From Marinomonas pollencensis (GTDB lineage Bacteria; Pseudomonadota; Gammaproteobacteria; Pseudomonadales; Marinomonadaceae): a stretch of DNA of 64,000 bases. Positions 1-8,015 of the stretch are shown here, piece after piece. The translations under genes were made by a program, and so were the position numbers. The stretch covers positions 1 through 64,000 of the forward strand of contig NZ_QUNG01000002.1 of NCBI RefSeq assembly GCF_003387375.1. The letters run 5' to 3'. Under the pieces are notes generated by a model. That model was not told where the DNA came from and did not search any database. It was given only the letters and a program-made list of their open reading frames with translations. How positions within the stretch are numbered: the first letter of the stretch is position 1; each line of letters starts with the position of its first letter.

Positions 1-308
1 TGTGCATGGCCACGGAATTTGAAGCCAGAACGGGCAGGGTAATTGGGCAAATAGCCTCCCTTGATCAGTATTATGACGCTCACCAACGAAAGCGGCACAG
101 CAATCGTAATCAGCGGCTCGGCTGAATCCAATAGCAATCTGAATGTCATCTATCAGCATTAAGCTGAGAATTTCTTACGTGTAAAAATTCCTTTTGAAGA
201 AGCCAGAACCACAGACGCCTCTCATTACGCCTTAAAACGCCCATATTGTGTTTTAACTTCCTGCTGTATGAACAAAAAAAGCTGAGTTTCTATAGAGCTA
301 TCAGCTAG
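1..308. other. Left margin without an intact gene; possible transposase remnant
   Basis: No intact gene is visible here. A short plus-strand frame that enters from outside the window runs to a stop near 122 and ends in a stretch containing YYDAHQRKRHSN. This is loosely reminiscent of the YYN..RRHS end of IS3-type transposases. The frame breaks soon after, so if it is transposase-derived it is a decayed 3' end. The match is weak and rests on a dozen residues. The rest of the stretch shows no coding signal I would trust. Confidence 0.25.
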
Positions 309-405
309 TGCCTGTCTAGTTAAAGAGGGGATATATGCCTGTCTATTTAAAGAGTGTGGTTATAGAGGAGATATGTGCCTGTCCATTTAAAAAGAGGTGC
401 CTGTC
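309..405 (+). repeat. Four-copy TGCCTGTC short-repeat cluster
   Basis: The octamer TGCCTGTC occurs four times in under 100 bases, at 309-316, 336-343, 376-383 and 398-405. The first three copies are followed by variants of (T/C)A(G/T)TTAAA ending in AGAG, and short purine-rich linkers such as GGAGATAT lie between them. Just downstream (406-434), AGGTGCT is repeated. Clusters built on TGCCTGTC are, as I recall, common in marine gammaproteobacteria near REP-associated (Y1) transposases. No such transposase lies in the window, so the link to mobility is an inference. Confidence 0.6.
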
Positions 406-543
406 CTATTAGGTGCTTTAGGTGCTATTAGGTGGGGGGCGGTGTTGACTGATTCAAATTGGGTTTTGTGGTTGTGTGCTTCATGGTTAAATTGGGCGTT
501 ATAGCGCCGACTTACACTAGCATTTATTTCGAGGGTAGATGAG

Positions 544-966
544 TTGAAACAATCGATAGTACATATTGCCATAGTCGTTAAAGATTATGATGAGGCAATT
601 GATTTTTATGTAAACAAACTTAAATTTGAGCTTGTTGAGGATACATACCAATCAGAACAAGATAAACGTTGGGTTGTCGTTTCGCCACCTGGCTCTAATG
701 GCGTAACACTTTTATTGGCTCGTGCATCTAAGCCTGAGCAGAATGACTTTGTGGGAAATCAAACTGGCGGTCGAGTATTCTTATTTTTAAATACTGATGA
801 TTTTTGGCGTGATTATAAACGTATGGTATCTGAGGGTATAAAGTTTATTAGAGAGCCTAAAGAACAGGATTACGGCACAGTAGCTGTGTTTGAAGACCTC
901 TACGGTAACTTATGGGATTTACTTCAATTAAAGCCCAATCACCCGTTGTCATTTAGAGCGTCATAA
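544..966 (+). CDS. VOC (glyoxalase/bleomycin-resistance) superfamily protein
   Basis: A 140-residue single-module VOC protein. The N-terminal IVVKDYDEAIDFYVNKLKF and the C-terminal FEDLYGNLWDLLQ are the paired beta-alpha-beta-beta-beta hallmarks, with the usual metal-site Glu in the first and Asn/Trp context in the second. The family includes metal-dependent lyases, dioxygenases and antibiotic-binding proteins. The substrate cannot be told from sequence. It is closest in style to small cytosolic glyoxalase-like proteins of unknown substrate. The start is TTG at 544 with GAGGG about ten bases upstream; an ATG at 539 is out of frame and closes at once. It stands alone, next to the repeat cluster, which suggests an accessory or recently acquired gene. 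Confidence 0.8.
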   Translation: MKQSIVHIAIVVKDYDEAIDFYVNKLKFELVEDTYQSEQDKRWVVVSPPGSNGVTLLLARASKPEQNDFVGNQTGGRVFLFLNTDDFWRDYKRMVSEGIKFIREPKEQDYGTVAVFEDLYGNLWDLLQLKPNHPLSFRAS

Positions 967-1168
967 CACCTACTATCACTCAGCAACGCTATTCGCTTCA
1001 CTGGCTATTTTCTGTAAACAATTATTCTCTTAAAAGGAATGTTTAAACTGTAAAATTATCTTTAAAAAGAACATCTCGGTGTTCTTGTTAATAGGTTGTT
1101 ATCTAACCATCATGAGTGACTAAAGATGAGCGTGTTAACTTCTTTCATGCAAAGAAGCCAACCTAGAT

Positions 1169-1244
1169 TAGCTCTACTAAAGTAAACCTCTTCCTTTTAA
1201 TTTTATGCAACAGCTTAACCCAGTTATCTTTTAAAGTAGAGCTA
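1169..1244. repeat. 10-bp inverted repeat TAGCTCTACT / AGTAGAGCTA
   Basis: A perfect 10-base inverted repeat with arms at 1169-1178 and 1235-1244, separated by 56 bases. The right arm ends six bases before the ATG of the small putative membrane peptide at 1250. No T-run follows, so it is not an intrinsic terminator. It could be a regulatory structure or a scar of a small element. Confidence 0.35.
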
Positions 1245-1249
1245 GTTTG

Positions 1250-1426
1250 ATGCTTTGTATGACAATGATAATGGGGGCGTTAGCCTGTGTTCTATGGGGT
1301 ATGTTAGTACAAGAGAAAGGCAATAACACCAGATCAATAAGACACCTTATGTGGCTAGGTGCCTTAATGCTCTGGTATTTCTATTCAACTTGCTATGTAT
1401 CTGTATTAAGCCGTTTCTGTTTCTAA
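1250..1426 (+). CDS. Putative 58-residue two-helix membrane peptide
   Basis: An open frame of 58 codons from ATG 1250 to TAA 1426. The product has two hydrophobic segments (about residues 4-20, rich in Met/Leu/Val, and 34-54, WLGALMLWYFY...), separated by a polar, positively charged loop (QEKGNNTRSIRH). That is a plausible two-pass hairpin with the loop in the cytoplasm. The ribosome binding site is poor, and the last 21 bases overlap the 3' end of the opposite-strand reductase gene. I recognise no family. Against it being real: small size, weak RBS and no operon partner. For it: coherent membrane topology in an otherwise empty 440-base gap. Confidence 0.35.
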   Translation: MLCMTMIMGALACVLWGMLVQEKGNNTRSIRHLMWLGALMLWYFYSTCYVSVLSRFCF

Positions 1427-2470
1427 AAACGGATAATCAGTGTAGCCAACTGGGCCCGAACCATACATGGTGTTGGTGTCTAGCTCATTGAGTTCAGTAT
1501 CTTGTTCAAGTCGTGTGACAAGGTCAGGATTAGCTATGTAGGCTTTACCAAAGGCAACCGCATCAATGGTGTTACTTTTGATTAGTCCTTCTGCTTGTGC
1601 TTTTGTTAACGCTTCATTACCTATGACAACGCCGCCAAATTGTTCTTTGATTTGGGCTGTCAAACCAGGCTCATTAAAATGCTCTCTGGTGAAAATGAAA
1701 GCGATATTTCTTTGGGCTAGAGCTTTGGCAACATAGCCAAATGTTTCTCTTGGGTTGTTATCGCCCATATCATGAGCATCACAACGAGGTGATAAGTGAA
1801 CCCCAACACGACCCGCGCCCCATATATCTATGGCCGCATCAGTGGCTTCAAGTAGAAATCTAGCTCTATTTTCAATGTTTCCGCCATACTCATCATCACG
1901 TTGATTGGTGGATGATTGCAGAAATTGGTCAGGTAAATAGCCATTTGCGCCATGGATTTCCACGCCATCAAAGCCTGCTTTTTTAGCGTTTTCAGCAGCA
2001 ACTCGATAGGCTTTAATGATTTCTTTGATCTCTTCGTTTGCGAGCGCTCTAGGCTGTTCAAATGCTTTTATAGGGCGAATTAAGCTAACGTGTCCTTCGG
2101 CGGCGATAGCGCTGGGAGCAACAGGTTTCGCCCCATTCAAATAGGTTGGGTCGGAAATTCGGCCTACATGCCATAGTTGTAAAACGATTTTTCCGCCTTT
2201 ACTGTGGACCGCATGAGTGATTTTCTTCCAGCCTTCAACTTGCTCATCAGACCAAATACCTGGTGTATTTGGATAGCCTACTCCCATAGGTTCAATTGAA
2301 GTGGCTTCGGTTATGATTAAGCCAGCAGAAGCACGTTGAGTATAGTACTCAACCATTAAATCATTGGGAACTCGGCCCTCGCTCGCCCGACAGCGTGTCA
2401 GAGGGGACATTATGATGCGATTTTTGAGCTCTATTTCACCTACCGTCATGGTTTCGAATAGCTGAGACAT
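1406..2470 (-). CDS. Old-yellow-enzyme family alkene reductase (NemA-like)
   Basis: A 354-residue FMN-dependent NAD(P)H oxidoreductase of the OYE family, close to NemA/XenA-type N-ethylmaleimide and nitro-ester reductases. A TIM barrel begins MTVGEIELKNRIIMSPLTRC. The catalytic substrate-anchoring His/Asn pair is in VEIHGANGYL, followed by the FMN/loop motif DQFLQSSTNQRDDEYGG and the C-terminal phosphate-binding AFGKAYIANPDL. These enzymes reduce activated C=C bonds and nitro groups of electrophiles in the cytosol. It lies 13 bases behind an ArsR regulator on the same strand, an arrangement like nemR-nemA but with ArsR instead of TetR. Electrophile or redox induction is the likely logic (inference). 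Length is normal for the family. Confidence 0.93.
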   Translation of the reverse strand: MSQLFETMTVGEIELKNRIIMSPLTRCRASEGRVPNDLMVEYYTQRASAGLIITEATSIEPMGVGYPNTPGIWSDEQVEGWKKITHAVHSKGGKIVLQLWHVGRISDPTYLNGAKPVAPSAIAAEGHVSLIRPIKAFEQPRALANEEIKEIIKAYRVAAENAKKAGFDGVEIHGANGYLPDQFLQSSTNQRDDEYGGNIENRARFLLEATDAAIDIWGAGRVGVHLSPRCDAHDMGDNNPRETFGYVAKALAQRNIAFIFTREHFNEPGLTAQIKEQFGGVVIGNEALTKAQAEGLIKSNTIDAVAFGKAYIANPDLVTRLEQDTELNELDTNTMYGSGPVGYTDYPFLETETA

Positions 2471-2483
2471 GTTTACTCCAAAA

Positions 2484-2789
2484 TTATAAAGTTTGTTTCA
2501 AATAGTCTGCAAACGCTTCAATGCACTGTTCATTGCGTTGATAGTAAACCCATTGTCCTTGGCGTTTAGAAGTCACCAGCCCAGCACGTTGAAGATTGGC
2601 TAAATGAGAAGAAACCGTCGATTGAGATAGTCCTGCTTTTTCGAAAATTTGCCCAACACAAACGCCATATTGATAATTGCTGCATTGCTCTGGAAATTCT
2701 ATTTCCGGAGATTTAAGCCACGCTAAAATATCACGACGCGCTGGGTTGGAAAGCGCTTTAATGATGCTATCTAAATCGTTCTGAGTCAT
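2484..2789 (-). CDS. ArsR-family winged-helix transcriptional regulator
   Basis: A 101-residue winged-helix repressor. It starts with the typical IIKALSNPARRDILAWL, the recognition helix is in AGLSQSTVSSHLANLQRAGLV, and the wing in TSKRQGQWVYYQ. Two cysteines (CSNYQYGVC) sit just ahead of the recognition helix, where ArsR proteins often place thiol or metal sensor residues. They could form a redox or electrophile switch, which is inference. It is first in a two-gene unit with the OYE reductase. A near-perfect 18-base palindrome lies 31 bases upstream of its start and is the obvious candidate operator for autoregulation. Confidence 0.9.
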   Translation of the reverse strand: MTQNDLDSIIKALSNPARRDILAWLKSPEIEFPEQCSNYQYGVCVGQIFEKAGLSQSTVSSHLANLQRAGLVTSKRQGQWVYYQRNEQCIEAFADYLKQTL

Positions 2790-2820
2790 TTCTTTAACCT
2801 AAGCAGATGATGTTAAAGTA

Positions 2821-2838
2821 TATCGAAATATCTCGATA
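2821..2838. promoter_or_regulatory. Palindromic operator upstream of arsR-type gene
   Basis: TATCGAAATATCTCGATA is an 18-base palindrome with a single mismatched pair. It lies 31 bases upstream of the minus-strand ArsR-type start, where a repressor would block the promoter. ArsR proteins typically bind AT-rich dyads of this size. Confidence 0.6.
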
Positions 2839-3071
2839 TGCAAATCTAACCATGAGTTTACACAATCTTATCTTATAGTGCTGTTAGGCCTTCATTATAC
2901 CGTGGCAATTAAGATTGGACATAAGCGGAGAAGAAATCCTTTAACGGAAAAGTTAACAGCTAAAAACATTACAAGACTAAACAATTCTTGAATACTTCTT
3001 GAAATTTATTTAGTGTAGTAAGGGTTGATCTACTTATAAATATTAATAACCACAATGGATGAGGTCTTTTT

Positions 3072-3920
3072 ATGCATTTTTTAGCGAGGAGATATGTTAT
3101 ATCTCTAATTAGTTTTGTTGGTGTTTTACTGTCTTTTTCTGTGTCAGCGAGCACTTTAGATGAGATCAAAAGTAATAATAGTGTGACGATAGGTGTAGCG
3201 AATGAGGTGCCTTATGGCTATACCACGTCCGATGGAAAGCCAGCAGGCGAGGCACCAAGTATTGCGGTTCATGTGCTTCATCAGTTGGATGTCAAAAATA
3301 TAAAGGTTGTTGTTACTGAATTTGGTTCTTTGATTCCTGGGCTGCGTGCAGGCCGATTTGATGTGATTGCAGCAGGCATGTATGTGACGCCGAAGCGTTG
3401 CAAGCAAGTCCTGTTTTCTAATCCTACTTATAGTATCGGCGAAGGGTTCATTGTCAAAAATGGCAATCCAAAAAAGCTTCATGGTTACGAGGATATAAAA
3501 ACTAAGTCAGTGAAGTTAGGCGTTATGTCTGGCGCAGTTGAGTATGGCTATGCAAGAGACTTTGGTATTGAGATGGGTAAAATTGTCACCTTGCCAGATT
3601 ACCCATCCGGTGTGGCAGCATTAAAAGCTGGCCGTATTGATGCGCTAGCAGGTACGAGTTTAACCATGGCGACTTTGGCCAATAAAGACCAAAAAGTTGA
3701 ATTAGCTCAGCCTTTTGATGACCTAGTGATAAAGGGAAATTCTGTTAAGGGCTATGGCGCTTTTGGTTTCCGTCCTGGTGATGAGCCATTGCGTGATGCC
3801 TTCAATAATGAGCTGTCATCTTTTATTGGCAGCGAGGAGCACTTAGCCTTAGTAAAACCCTACGGATTTGGTAAGCACACCTTGCCAGGTGAAGTTACCA
3901 CTGCTGCGCTTTGCCAGTAG
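3072..3920 (+). CDS. ehuB: Ectoine/hydroxyectoine ABC transporter, substrate-binding protein EhuB
   Basis: A 282-residue periplasmic binding protein of the SBP_bac_3 family. An N-terminal signal peptide (about residues 1-27, cleaved after SVSA) is followed by VTIGVANEVPYGY, which aligns from memory with the ligand-binding start of EhuB. VVAAGM-type IAAGMYVTPKRCKQVLFS carries the arginine expected to hold the ligand carboxylate. The protein captures ectoine and hydroxyectoine and hands them to EhuCD. The start is ATG 3072 with GAGG nine bases upstream. It heads a tightly packed ehuB-ehuC-ehuD-ehuA operon. No doe/eut ectoine-degradation genes follow, so here the importer may serve osmoprotection, or catabolism encoded elsewhere. 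Confidence 0.92.
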   Translation: MHFLARRYVISLISFVGVLLSFSVSASTLDEIKSNNSVTIGVANEVPYGYTTSDGKPAGEAPSIAVHVLHQLDVKNIKVVVTEFGSLIPGLRAGRFDVIAAGMYVTPKRCKQVLFSNPTYSIGEGFIVKNGNPKKLHGYEDIKTKSVKLGVMSGAVEYGYARDFGIEMGKIVTLPDYPSGVAALKAGRIDALAGTSLTMATLANKDQKVELAQPFDDLVIKGNSVKGYGAFGFRPGDEPLRDAFNNELSSFIGSEEHLALVKPYGFGKHTLPGEVTTAALCQ

Positions 3921-3931
3921 GGAGTCAGATA

Positions 3932-4591
3932 ATGGAATTTGGAGAAATTGTCTCCGTATTACTCCAAGGTGCTATTGTTACGATTAAGATCGTAGCAATG
4001 GCTTTACCGCTTGCCGCTTTTATGGCCTTTACCTTTGGGCTGGTTCGCCTATACGCTCCGGCCCCTTTTAAGCAGCTGTCTATTCTATATATTGAGTTTT
4101 TTCGCGGTACTTCTGCGTTAATCCAGCTTTATTGGATCTACTTTGTGCTGCCTTTTTTTGGTTTATCAATCGATGCCATGACAGCCGGTGTTATCGCTTT
4201 AGGTCTTAATATAGGAGCCTATGGAACGGAAGTAGTGCGTGGCGCTATTCAAGCGGTTCCCAAAGGGCAGTATGAAGCATCGGTGGCACTGAACTTTACG
4301 TCTAGCCAGCGTTTATTGCGCATTATTCTGCCGCAAGCTTTGGTTAATATGATCCCTCCCTTTGGCAATCTGGCCATTGAGTTGGTTAAGGCCACTTCGC
4401 TCGTCTCTCTGATTACAATCGCAGATTTAACTTTTAAGGCCAAATCATTAGCTGACATGACATTGCAAGTGGGTGAGATTTTTGTTGTTGTGTTGGTGCT
4501 ATATTTCGCTATGGCCCAGTGTCTATCCTTATTTTTTCGTTACCTTGAAAAGCGTCTAAGCCGAGGTTTAGGTCGCGGAGGGATGAACTGA
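3932..4591 (+). CDS. ehuC: Ectoine/hydroxyectoine ABC transporter permease EhuC
   Basis: A 219-residue inner-membrane permease of the polar amino acid (HisMQ) type, with about five helices. The EAA coupling loop is GAIQAVPKGQYEASVALNF followed by RIILPQALVNMIPP. It forms the translocation pore together with EhuD. I chose ATG 3932 over an upstream in-frame TTG at 3911 because GGGAG sits eight bases before the ATG and the TTG lies inside ehuB. Its stop codon shares one base with the start of ehuD, indicating translational coupling. The order B-C-D-A matches the ehu operon of Sinorhizobium apart from the position of ehuA. Confidence 0.9.
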   Translation: MEFGEIVSVLLQGAIVTIKIVAMALPLAAFMAFTFGLVRLYAPAPFKQLSILYIEFFRGTSALIQLYWIYFVLPFFGLSIDAMTAGVIALGLNIGAYGTEVVRGAIQAVPKGQYEASVALNFTSSQRLLRIILPQALVNMIPPFGNLAIELVKATSLVSLITIADLTFKAKSLADMTLQVGEIFVVVLVLYFAMAQCLSLFFRYLEKRLSRGLGRGGMN

Positions 4592-5268
4592 TGATTGAAC
4601 TTAACTGGGATTGGACTTTTGTTTGGCAAGTCTTGCCAATGATTCTATCAGCGGCCAAGGTCACACTTTTAGCAACCTTCTTAGGCAGTTTGTTGGCAAT
4701 TTGTGTGGGCTTGATTTTTGCGTTATTAAGGCGTGGTTCGAGTAAGACAGTACGAGTGACTGTGTATTGGTTGATGGAGTTTATTCGCAGTACACCACTG
4801 TTAGTGCAGATCTTTTTCTTATATTACGTCATGCCAGAGTTTGGTTTAAGCATGTCACCTCTTATGACAGGTGTTATTGCCCTTGGTGTTCATTATGGTG
4901 CGTATTTATCTGAAGTGTTTCGCAGTGGTATAGAAGGGGTTGATAAGGGGCAATGGGAAGCTTCTAGAGCTCTGAATTTAACCTCATTTGATACTTACAA
5001 AGACATCATTTTGCCGCAAGCAATACGTCCAATGATACCTGCGACGGGCAATTACATTATTGCCATGTTCAAAGAAACCCCTCAGTTATCCGCGATTACT
5101 TTGCTAGAAATGTTACAAGTGGCAAAAATCATCGGTTCAGAAAATTTCCGTTACTTAGAGCCTTTTACGTTAGTTGGAATTCTGTATCTCGTTTTCAGTG
5201 TATTGGCAGCTTACGGTATTCATCAGATAGAAAAACGTTTTCCAAAAGAAGGATTTAGTTTGAAATGA
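4591..5268 (+). CDS. ehuD: Ectoine/hydroxyectoine ABC transporter permease EhuD
   Basis: A 225-residue second permease subunit, homologous to EhuC and of the HisMQ family. It has an N-terminal amphipathic segment, roughly five membrane helices and the EAA loop [18 protein letters not shown] followed by [13 protein letters not shown]. It pairs with EhuC in the membrane. Its ATG overlaps the ehuC stop by one base and is preceded by GGAGGG. Its own stop overlaps the ehuA start as ATGA. Its identity as ehuD rather than another amino acid permease rests on operon context with a convincing EhuB and EhuA. Confidence 0.9.
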   Translation: MIELNWDWTFVWQVLPMILSAAKVTLLATFLGSLLAICVGLIFALLRRGSSKTVRVTVYWLMEFIRSTPLLVQIFFLYYVMPEFGLSMSPLMTGVIALGVHYGAYLSEVFRSGIEGVDKGQWEASRALNLTSFDTYKDIILPQAIRPMIPATGNYIIAMFKETPQLSAITLLEMLQVAKIIGSENFRYLEPFTLVGILYLVFSVLAAYGIHQIEKRFPKEGFSLK

Positions 5269-6038
5269 GTCAGCCAATTATTGAGTTTAAGAATGTACAG
5301 AAGCGATTTGGTGATACTACTATTTTTGATGACTTTAGTTTTAAAGTAGAAGAAAACGAGATCGTTTCTATTATTGGGCCGAGTGGTTCAGGGAAGAGTA
5401 CCTTGTTAAGAATATTGATGACCTTAGAGGGCATCGATGGCGGCTATATTAATGTGGCAGGTGAATCCCTCTGGCATATGCTGTGGAATGATAGGTATGT
5501 GCCTGCGTCTAATAAACATTTGCATAAAATGCGCGAGCAGCTAGGAATGGTATTCCAGCATTTTAATCTGTTTCCCCATATGACAGTGAAGCGAAATATC
5601 ACGGAAGCGCCGATGCGTGTTAAGGGGTTATCTCGACAGGATGCAGAAGAGTCAGCAGAAGCGTTATTAGAATTGGTTGGCTTGGCAGATAAGGCTGAGA
5701 GTTATCCTAATGACTTATCTGGCGGTCAAAAGCAGCGTGTTGGGATTGCAAGAGCCTTAGCCATGCGTCCTGCTATTTTATTATTAGACGAAATTACGTC
5801 GGCGTTGGATCCTGAGTTGGTGGATGAAGTGCTGGACGTCATTAGAAATCTAGCAAAAGAGCAGAGTTTTACTATGTTGCTGGTGACCCATGAGATGTAT
5901 TTTGCTCGTGAGATTAGTGACCGAGTATGTTTCTTTGATAAGGGTAAAATTGTTGAAGAAGGTGTCCCTGAAGATATCTTTAGTGCCCCGCGAGAAGAAC
6001 GAACGCAAGCGTTCTTGAATGCTTATCTAGGGCAATAA
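5265..6038 (+). CDS. ehuA: Ectoine/hydroxyectoine ABC transporter ATP-binding protein EhuA
   Basis: A 257-residue ABC ATPase. Walker A is GPSGSGKST, the Q-loop is [11 protein letters not shown], the signature is LSGGQKQR, Walker B is [14 protein letters not shown] and the switch histidine is in LLVTHEM. The insertion between Walker A and the Q-loop ([18 protein letters not shown]) matches the EhuA-type insertion and separates it from GlnQ-like ATPases. It energises EhuCD import from the cytoplasmic face. The start overlaps ehuD by four bases (ATGA). A strong terminator follows at about 6064, so the four genes form one transcription unit. Confidence 0.92.
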   Translation: MSQPIIEFKNVQKRFGDTTIFDDFSFKVEENEIVSIIGPSGSGKSTLLRILMTLEGIDGGYINVAGESLWHMLWNDRYVPASNKHLHKMREQLGMVFQHFNLFPHMTVKRNITEAPMRVKGLSRQDAEESAEALLELVGLADKAESYPNDLSGGQKQRVGIARALAMRPAILLLDEITSALDPELVDEVLDVIRNLAKEQSFTMLLVTHEMYFAREISDRVCFFDKGKIVEEGVPEDIFSAPREERTQAFLNAYLGQ

Positions 6039-6063
6039 CCGATCTAAAAGAACGGCATTACAC

Positions 6064-6107
6064 AAAAAAAACCGCTTTCATGGGGGCATGGAAGCGGTTT
6101 TTTTTTG
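6064..6107 (+). terminator. Intrinsic terminator of the ehuBCDA operon
   Basis: The hairpin AACCGCTTTCATG / CATGGAAGCGGTT (one internal mismatch) has a GGG-rich loop and is followed by nine T residues. It is preceded by an A-run, so it could work in both directions. It lies 25 bases after ehuA. Confidence 0.92.
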
Positions 6108-6184
6108 TTTATATCGAAGTAATAATGAAAAATGTATACAAAAAATATAATTTACAATTATAGTTAGCTTTCTTTAAGCCTATT

Positions 6185-7369
6185 ATGGAGAGAAAGGTGT
6201 TGTCTATATTAAAAGATTTTAGTCTTAGTGCCGTGGTCGCAGGCTTTGTGGCGGTGCTGATTGGCTTTGCCAGTTCTGTGGCCATTGTGTTTCAAGCAGC
6301 TCAAGCCTCAGGGGCGGATTCTAATGTGATTGTCTCTTGGATTATGGCGTTAGGGCTTGGCATGGGGGCAAGCTGTTTCTTTCTTTCCTTATGGTATAAA
6401 GCCCCAGTCATTACGGCTTGGTCAACGCCAGGCGCTGCACTTTTGGCTACCAGCCTAGGGCAAATTTCTTATGCAGAATCAATTGGTGTGTTTATTTTTG
6501 CAGGGGCTTTGGCGCTATTAACCGGAGTGACTGGCCTGTTTGATAAATTAATGCGCTTAGTGCCGTTACCTATCGCTTGTGCCATGTTAGCTGGAGTGCT
6601 GTTTAAATTCGGCTTGGGTATTTTTGAGTCGTTAAAAACGGATACGTTTTTAGTGGCGGCTATGCTCGTTACTTATCTGGTGGTGAAGTATTTCTTACCG
6701 CGTTACGTGATCTTAATTGTTTTGTTGGTGGGAATCCTGCTATCAGTGATGCGTTCAGATGATGCTATGTTAAGTCAAATTCCCTTGTCTATTGGGCATT
6801 TTGTTTGGGTTTCGCCTGAATGGAATATTAGCGCCTTGATTGGCATAGGTATTCCGTTGTTTATTGTCACCATGACAGCGCAAAATATTCCTGGCGTTGC
6901 CGTAATGCGCAGTAGTCAATACCAGGTCCCCGTATCACCTTTGATCAGCTGGACTGGAATAGCATCGGTCATTTTAGCGCCATTAGGTGGTTTTGCATTT
7001 AATCTGGCTGCCATTACAGCGGCTATTTGTTCGGGGAATGAATGTCATCGGGATCCTAAACGCCGCTATATAGCAGGATTATCAGCAGGCGTTTTTTACT
7101 TATTAGCAGGCTTGGCAGGCACCTCGGTGGTAGCATTGTTCTCTGTTTTTCCGCACACCATGATAGCGGCTTTAGCCGGCATCGCCTTATTGGCGACCAT
7201 CGGGGTAAATCTAAAGAGTGCGGTGTCCGATGATCAATACCGAGAAGCCGCTTTGGTGACTTTTTTAGTTACTGTTTCAGGCGTTTCTTTTGCCGGTATT
7301 GCATCTGCTTTTTGGGGAATTGTCATAGGCAGTGCTTTTTTACTGGCAGCTAAAGTGGCAAAAAAGTGA
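6185..7369 (+). CDS. BenE-family (benzoate/H+ symporter-like) inner-membrane permease
   Basis: A 394-residue polytopic membrane protein with about 12 hydrophobic segments. It matches the BenE (benzoate:proton symporter) family, with characteristic stretches APVITAWSTPGAAL, GVTGLFDKLMRLVPLPIA, TMTAQNIPGVAVMR and AAICSGNECHRDP. Family members import aromatic acids, but specificity outside benzoate is unproven, and no aromatic degradation genes are near. ATG 6185 lacks an RBS. GTG 6197 or TTG 6200 would place GGAG at a good distance, so the true start may be 4-5 codons downstream. It is followed 15 bases later by a GntR regulator that probably controls it. Confidence 0.85.
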   Translation: MERKVLSILKDFSLSAVVAGFVAVLIGFASSVAIVFQAAQASGADSNVIVSWIMALGLGMGASCFFLSLWYKAPVITAWSTPGAALLATSLGQISYAESIGVFIFAGALALLTGVTGLFDKLMRLVPLPIACAMLAGVLFKFGLGIFESLKTDTFLVAAMLVTYLVVKYFLPRYVILIVLLVGILLSVMRSDDAMLSQIPLSIGHFVWVSPEWNISALIGIGIPLFIVTMTAQNIPGVAVMRSSQYQVPVSPLISWTGIASVILAPLGGFAFNLAAITAAICSGNECHRDPKRRYIAGLSAGVFYLLAGLAGTSVVALFSVFPHTMIAALAGIALLATIGVNLKSAVSDDQYREAALVTFLVTVSGVSFAGIASAFWGIVIGSAFLLAAKVAKK

Positions 7370-7384
7370 CGTGAGGCGAAACGG

Positions 7385-8005
7385 ATGCAGCTCTATCAAA
7401 AGATAAAAGATGACATATTGAATAACCGTTTGCCTGTTGGCCGTCCTTTGAGGCAAGTAGAATTATCTGAACGATATCAGGTAAGCCGTATCCCTGTTCG
7501 CGACGCCCTGCAGAAGTTAAAAGCAGAAGGCTGGCTGGTATCTCATGGCAAAGCAGGGCATATTATTCCTGATTTGAATTGGCAAGAGGCAGAGGACCTT
7601 TGTCTAATGCGAGCAGATTTGGAGCCGCGGCTGTTATCTTATGCCTTTGACTCGATAACGGCAGAAGACGTGAAGCAGGCGCGAGCAGCGCTAGCGTTGT
7701 TAGATAAGTCGGGTCTAAGCTTGCTGGAGAAGGGGGAGTTAAATTGGGCCTTCCATAAAGTGTTGTATTTTCCAGCTAATAGGCCAACTTTATATAAAGT
7801 GGTGCGTTCGCTGAATCAGCAAGCAAGCCGCTATTTGGGTTTTCAGTATGGTCCGATGAACTATCAAGATCACAGCCAACAGGAGCATTTTGAGTTGCTG
7901 AATCTGATAGAGTCGGGAGAAAAATCGACGGCATTATTATTGCTTAGTCAACATATTAAAGACGCGGGTCAGTTGTTAGTGGCTCACCTTAAATCAACAA
8001 ATTGA
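7385..8005 (+). CDS. GntR-family (FCD/FadR-type) transcriptional regulator
   Basis: A 206-residue regulator. The N-terminal winged helix-turn-helix (about residues 1-65) contains QVELSERYQVSRIPVRDALQ and is followed by the all-helical FCD effector domain (about 75-200). In the effector domain, LMRADLEPRLLSYAF and the later His residues (FHKVLYF, HFELLNLI, SQHIKDA) are placed like the metal/ligand site of the family. FCD regulators usually sense organic acids. It lies 15 bases behind the BenE-type permease with GAGG eight bases before ATG 7385, so the pair is probably one unit, with the regulator acting on the permease promoter (inference). Confidence 0.9.
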   Translation: MQLYQKIKDDILNNRLPVGRPLRQVELSERYQVSRIPVRDALQKLKAEGWLVSHGKAGHIIPDLNWQEAEDLCLMRADLEPRLLSYAFDSITAEDVKQARAALALLDKSGLSLLEKGELNWAFHKVLYFPANRPTLYKVVRSLNQQASRYLGFQYGPMNYQDHSQQEHFELLNLIESGEKSTALLLLSQHIKDAGQLLVAHLKSTN

Positions 8006-8015
8006 ATGTGAGTAT

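Noticed and set aside
387..572. 61-residue minus-strand frame across the repeat cluster
   Set aside because: It runs through the TGCCTGTC repeats and into the VOC gene start, with no RBS or recognisable domain.
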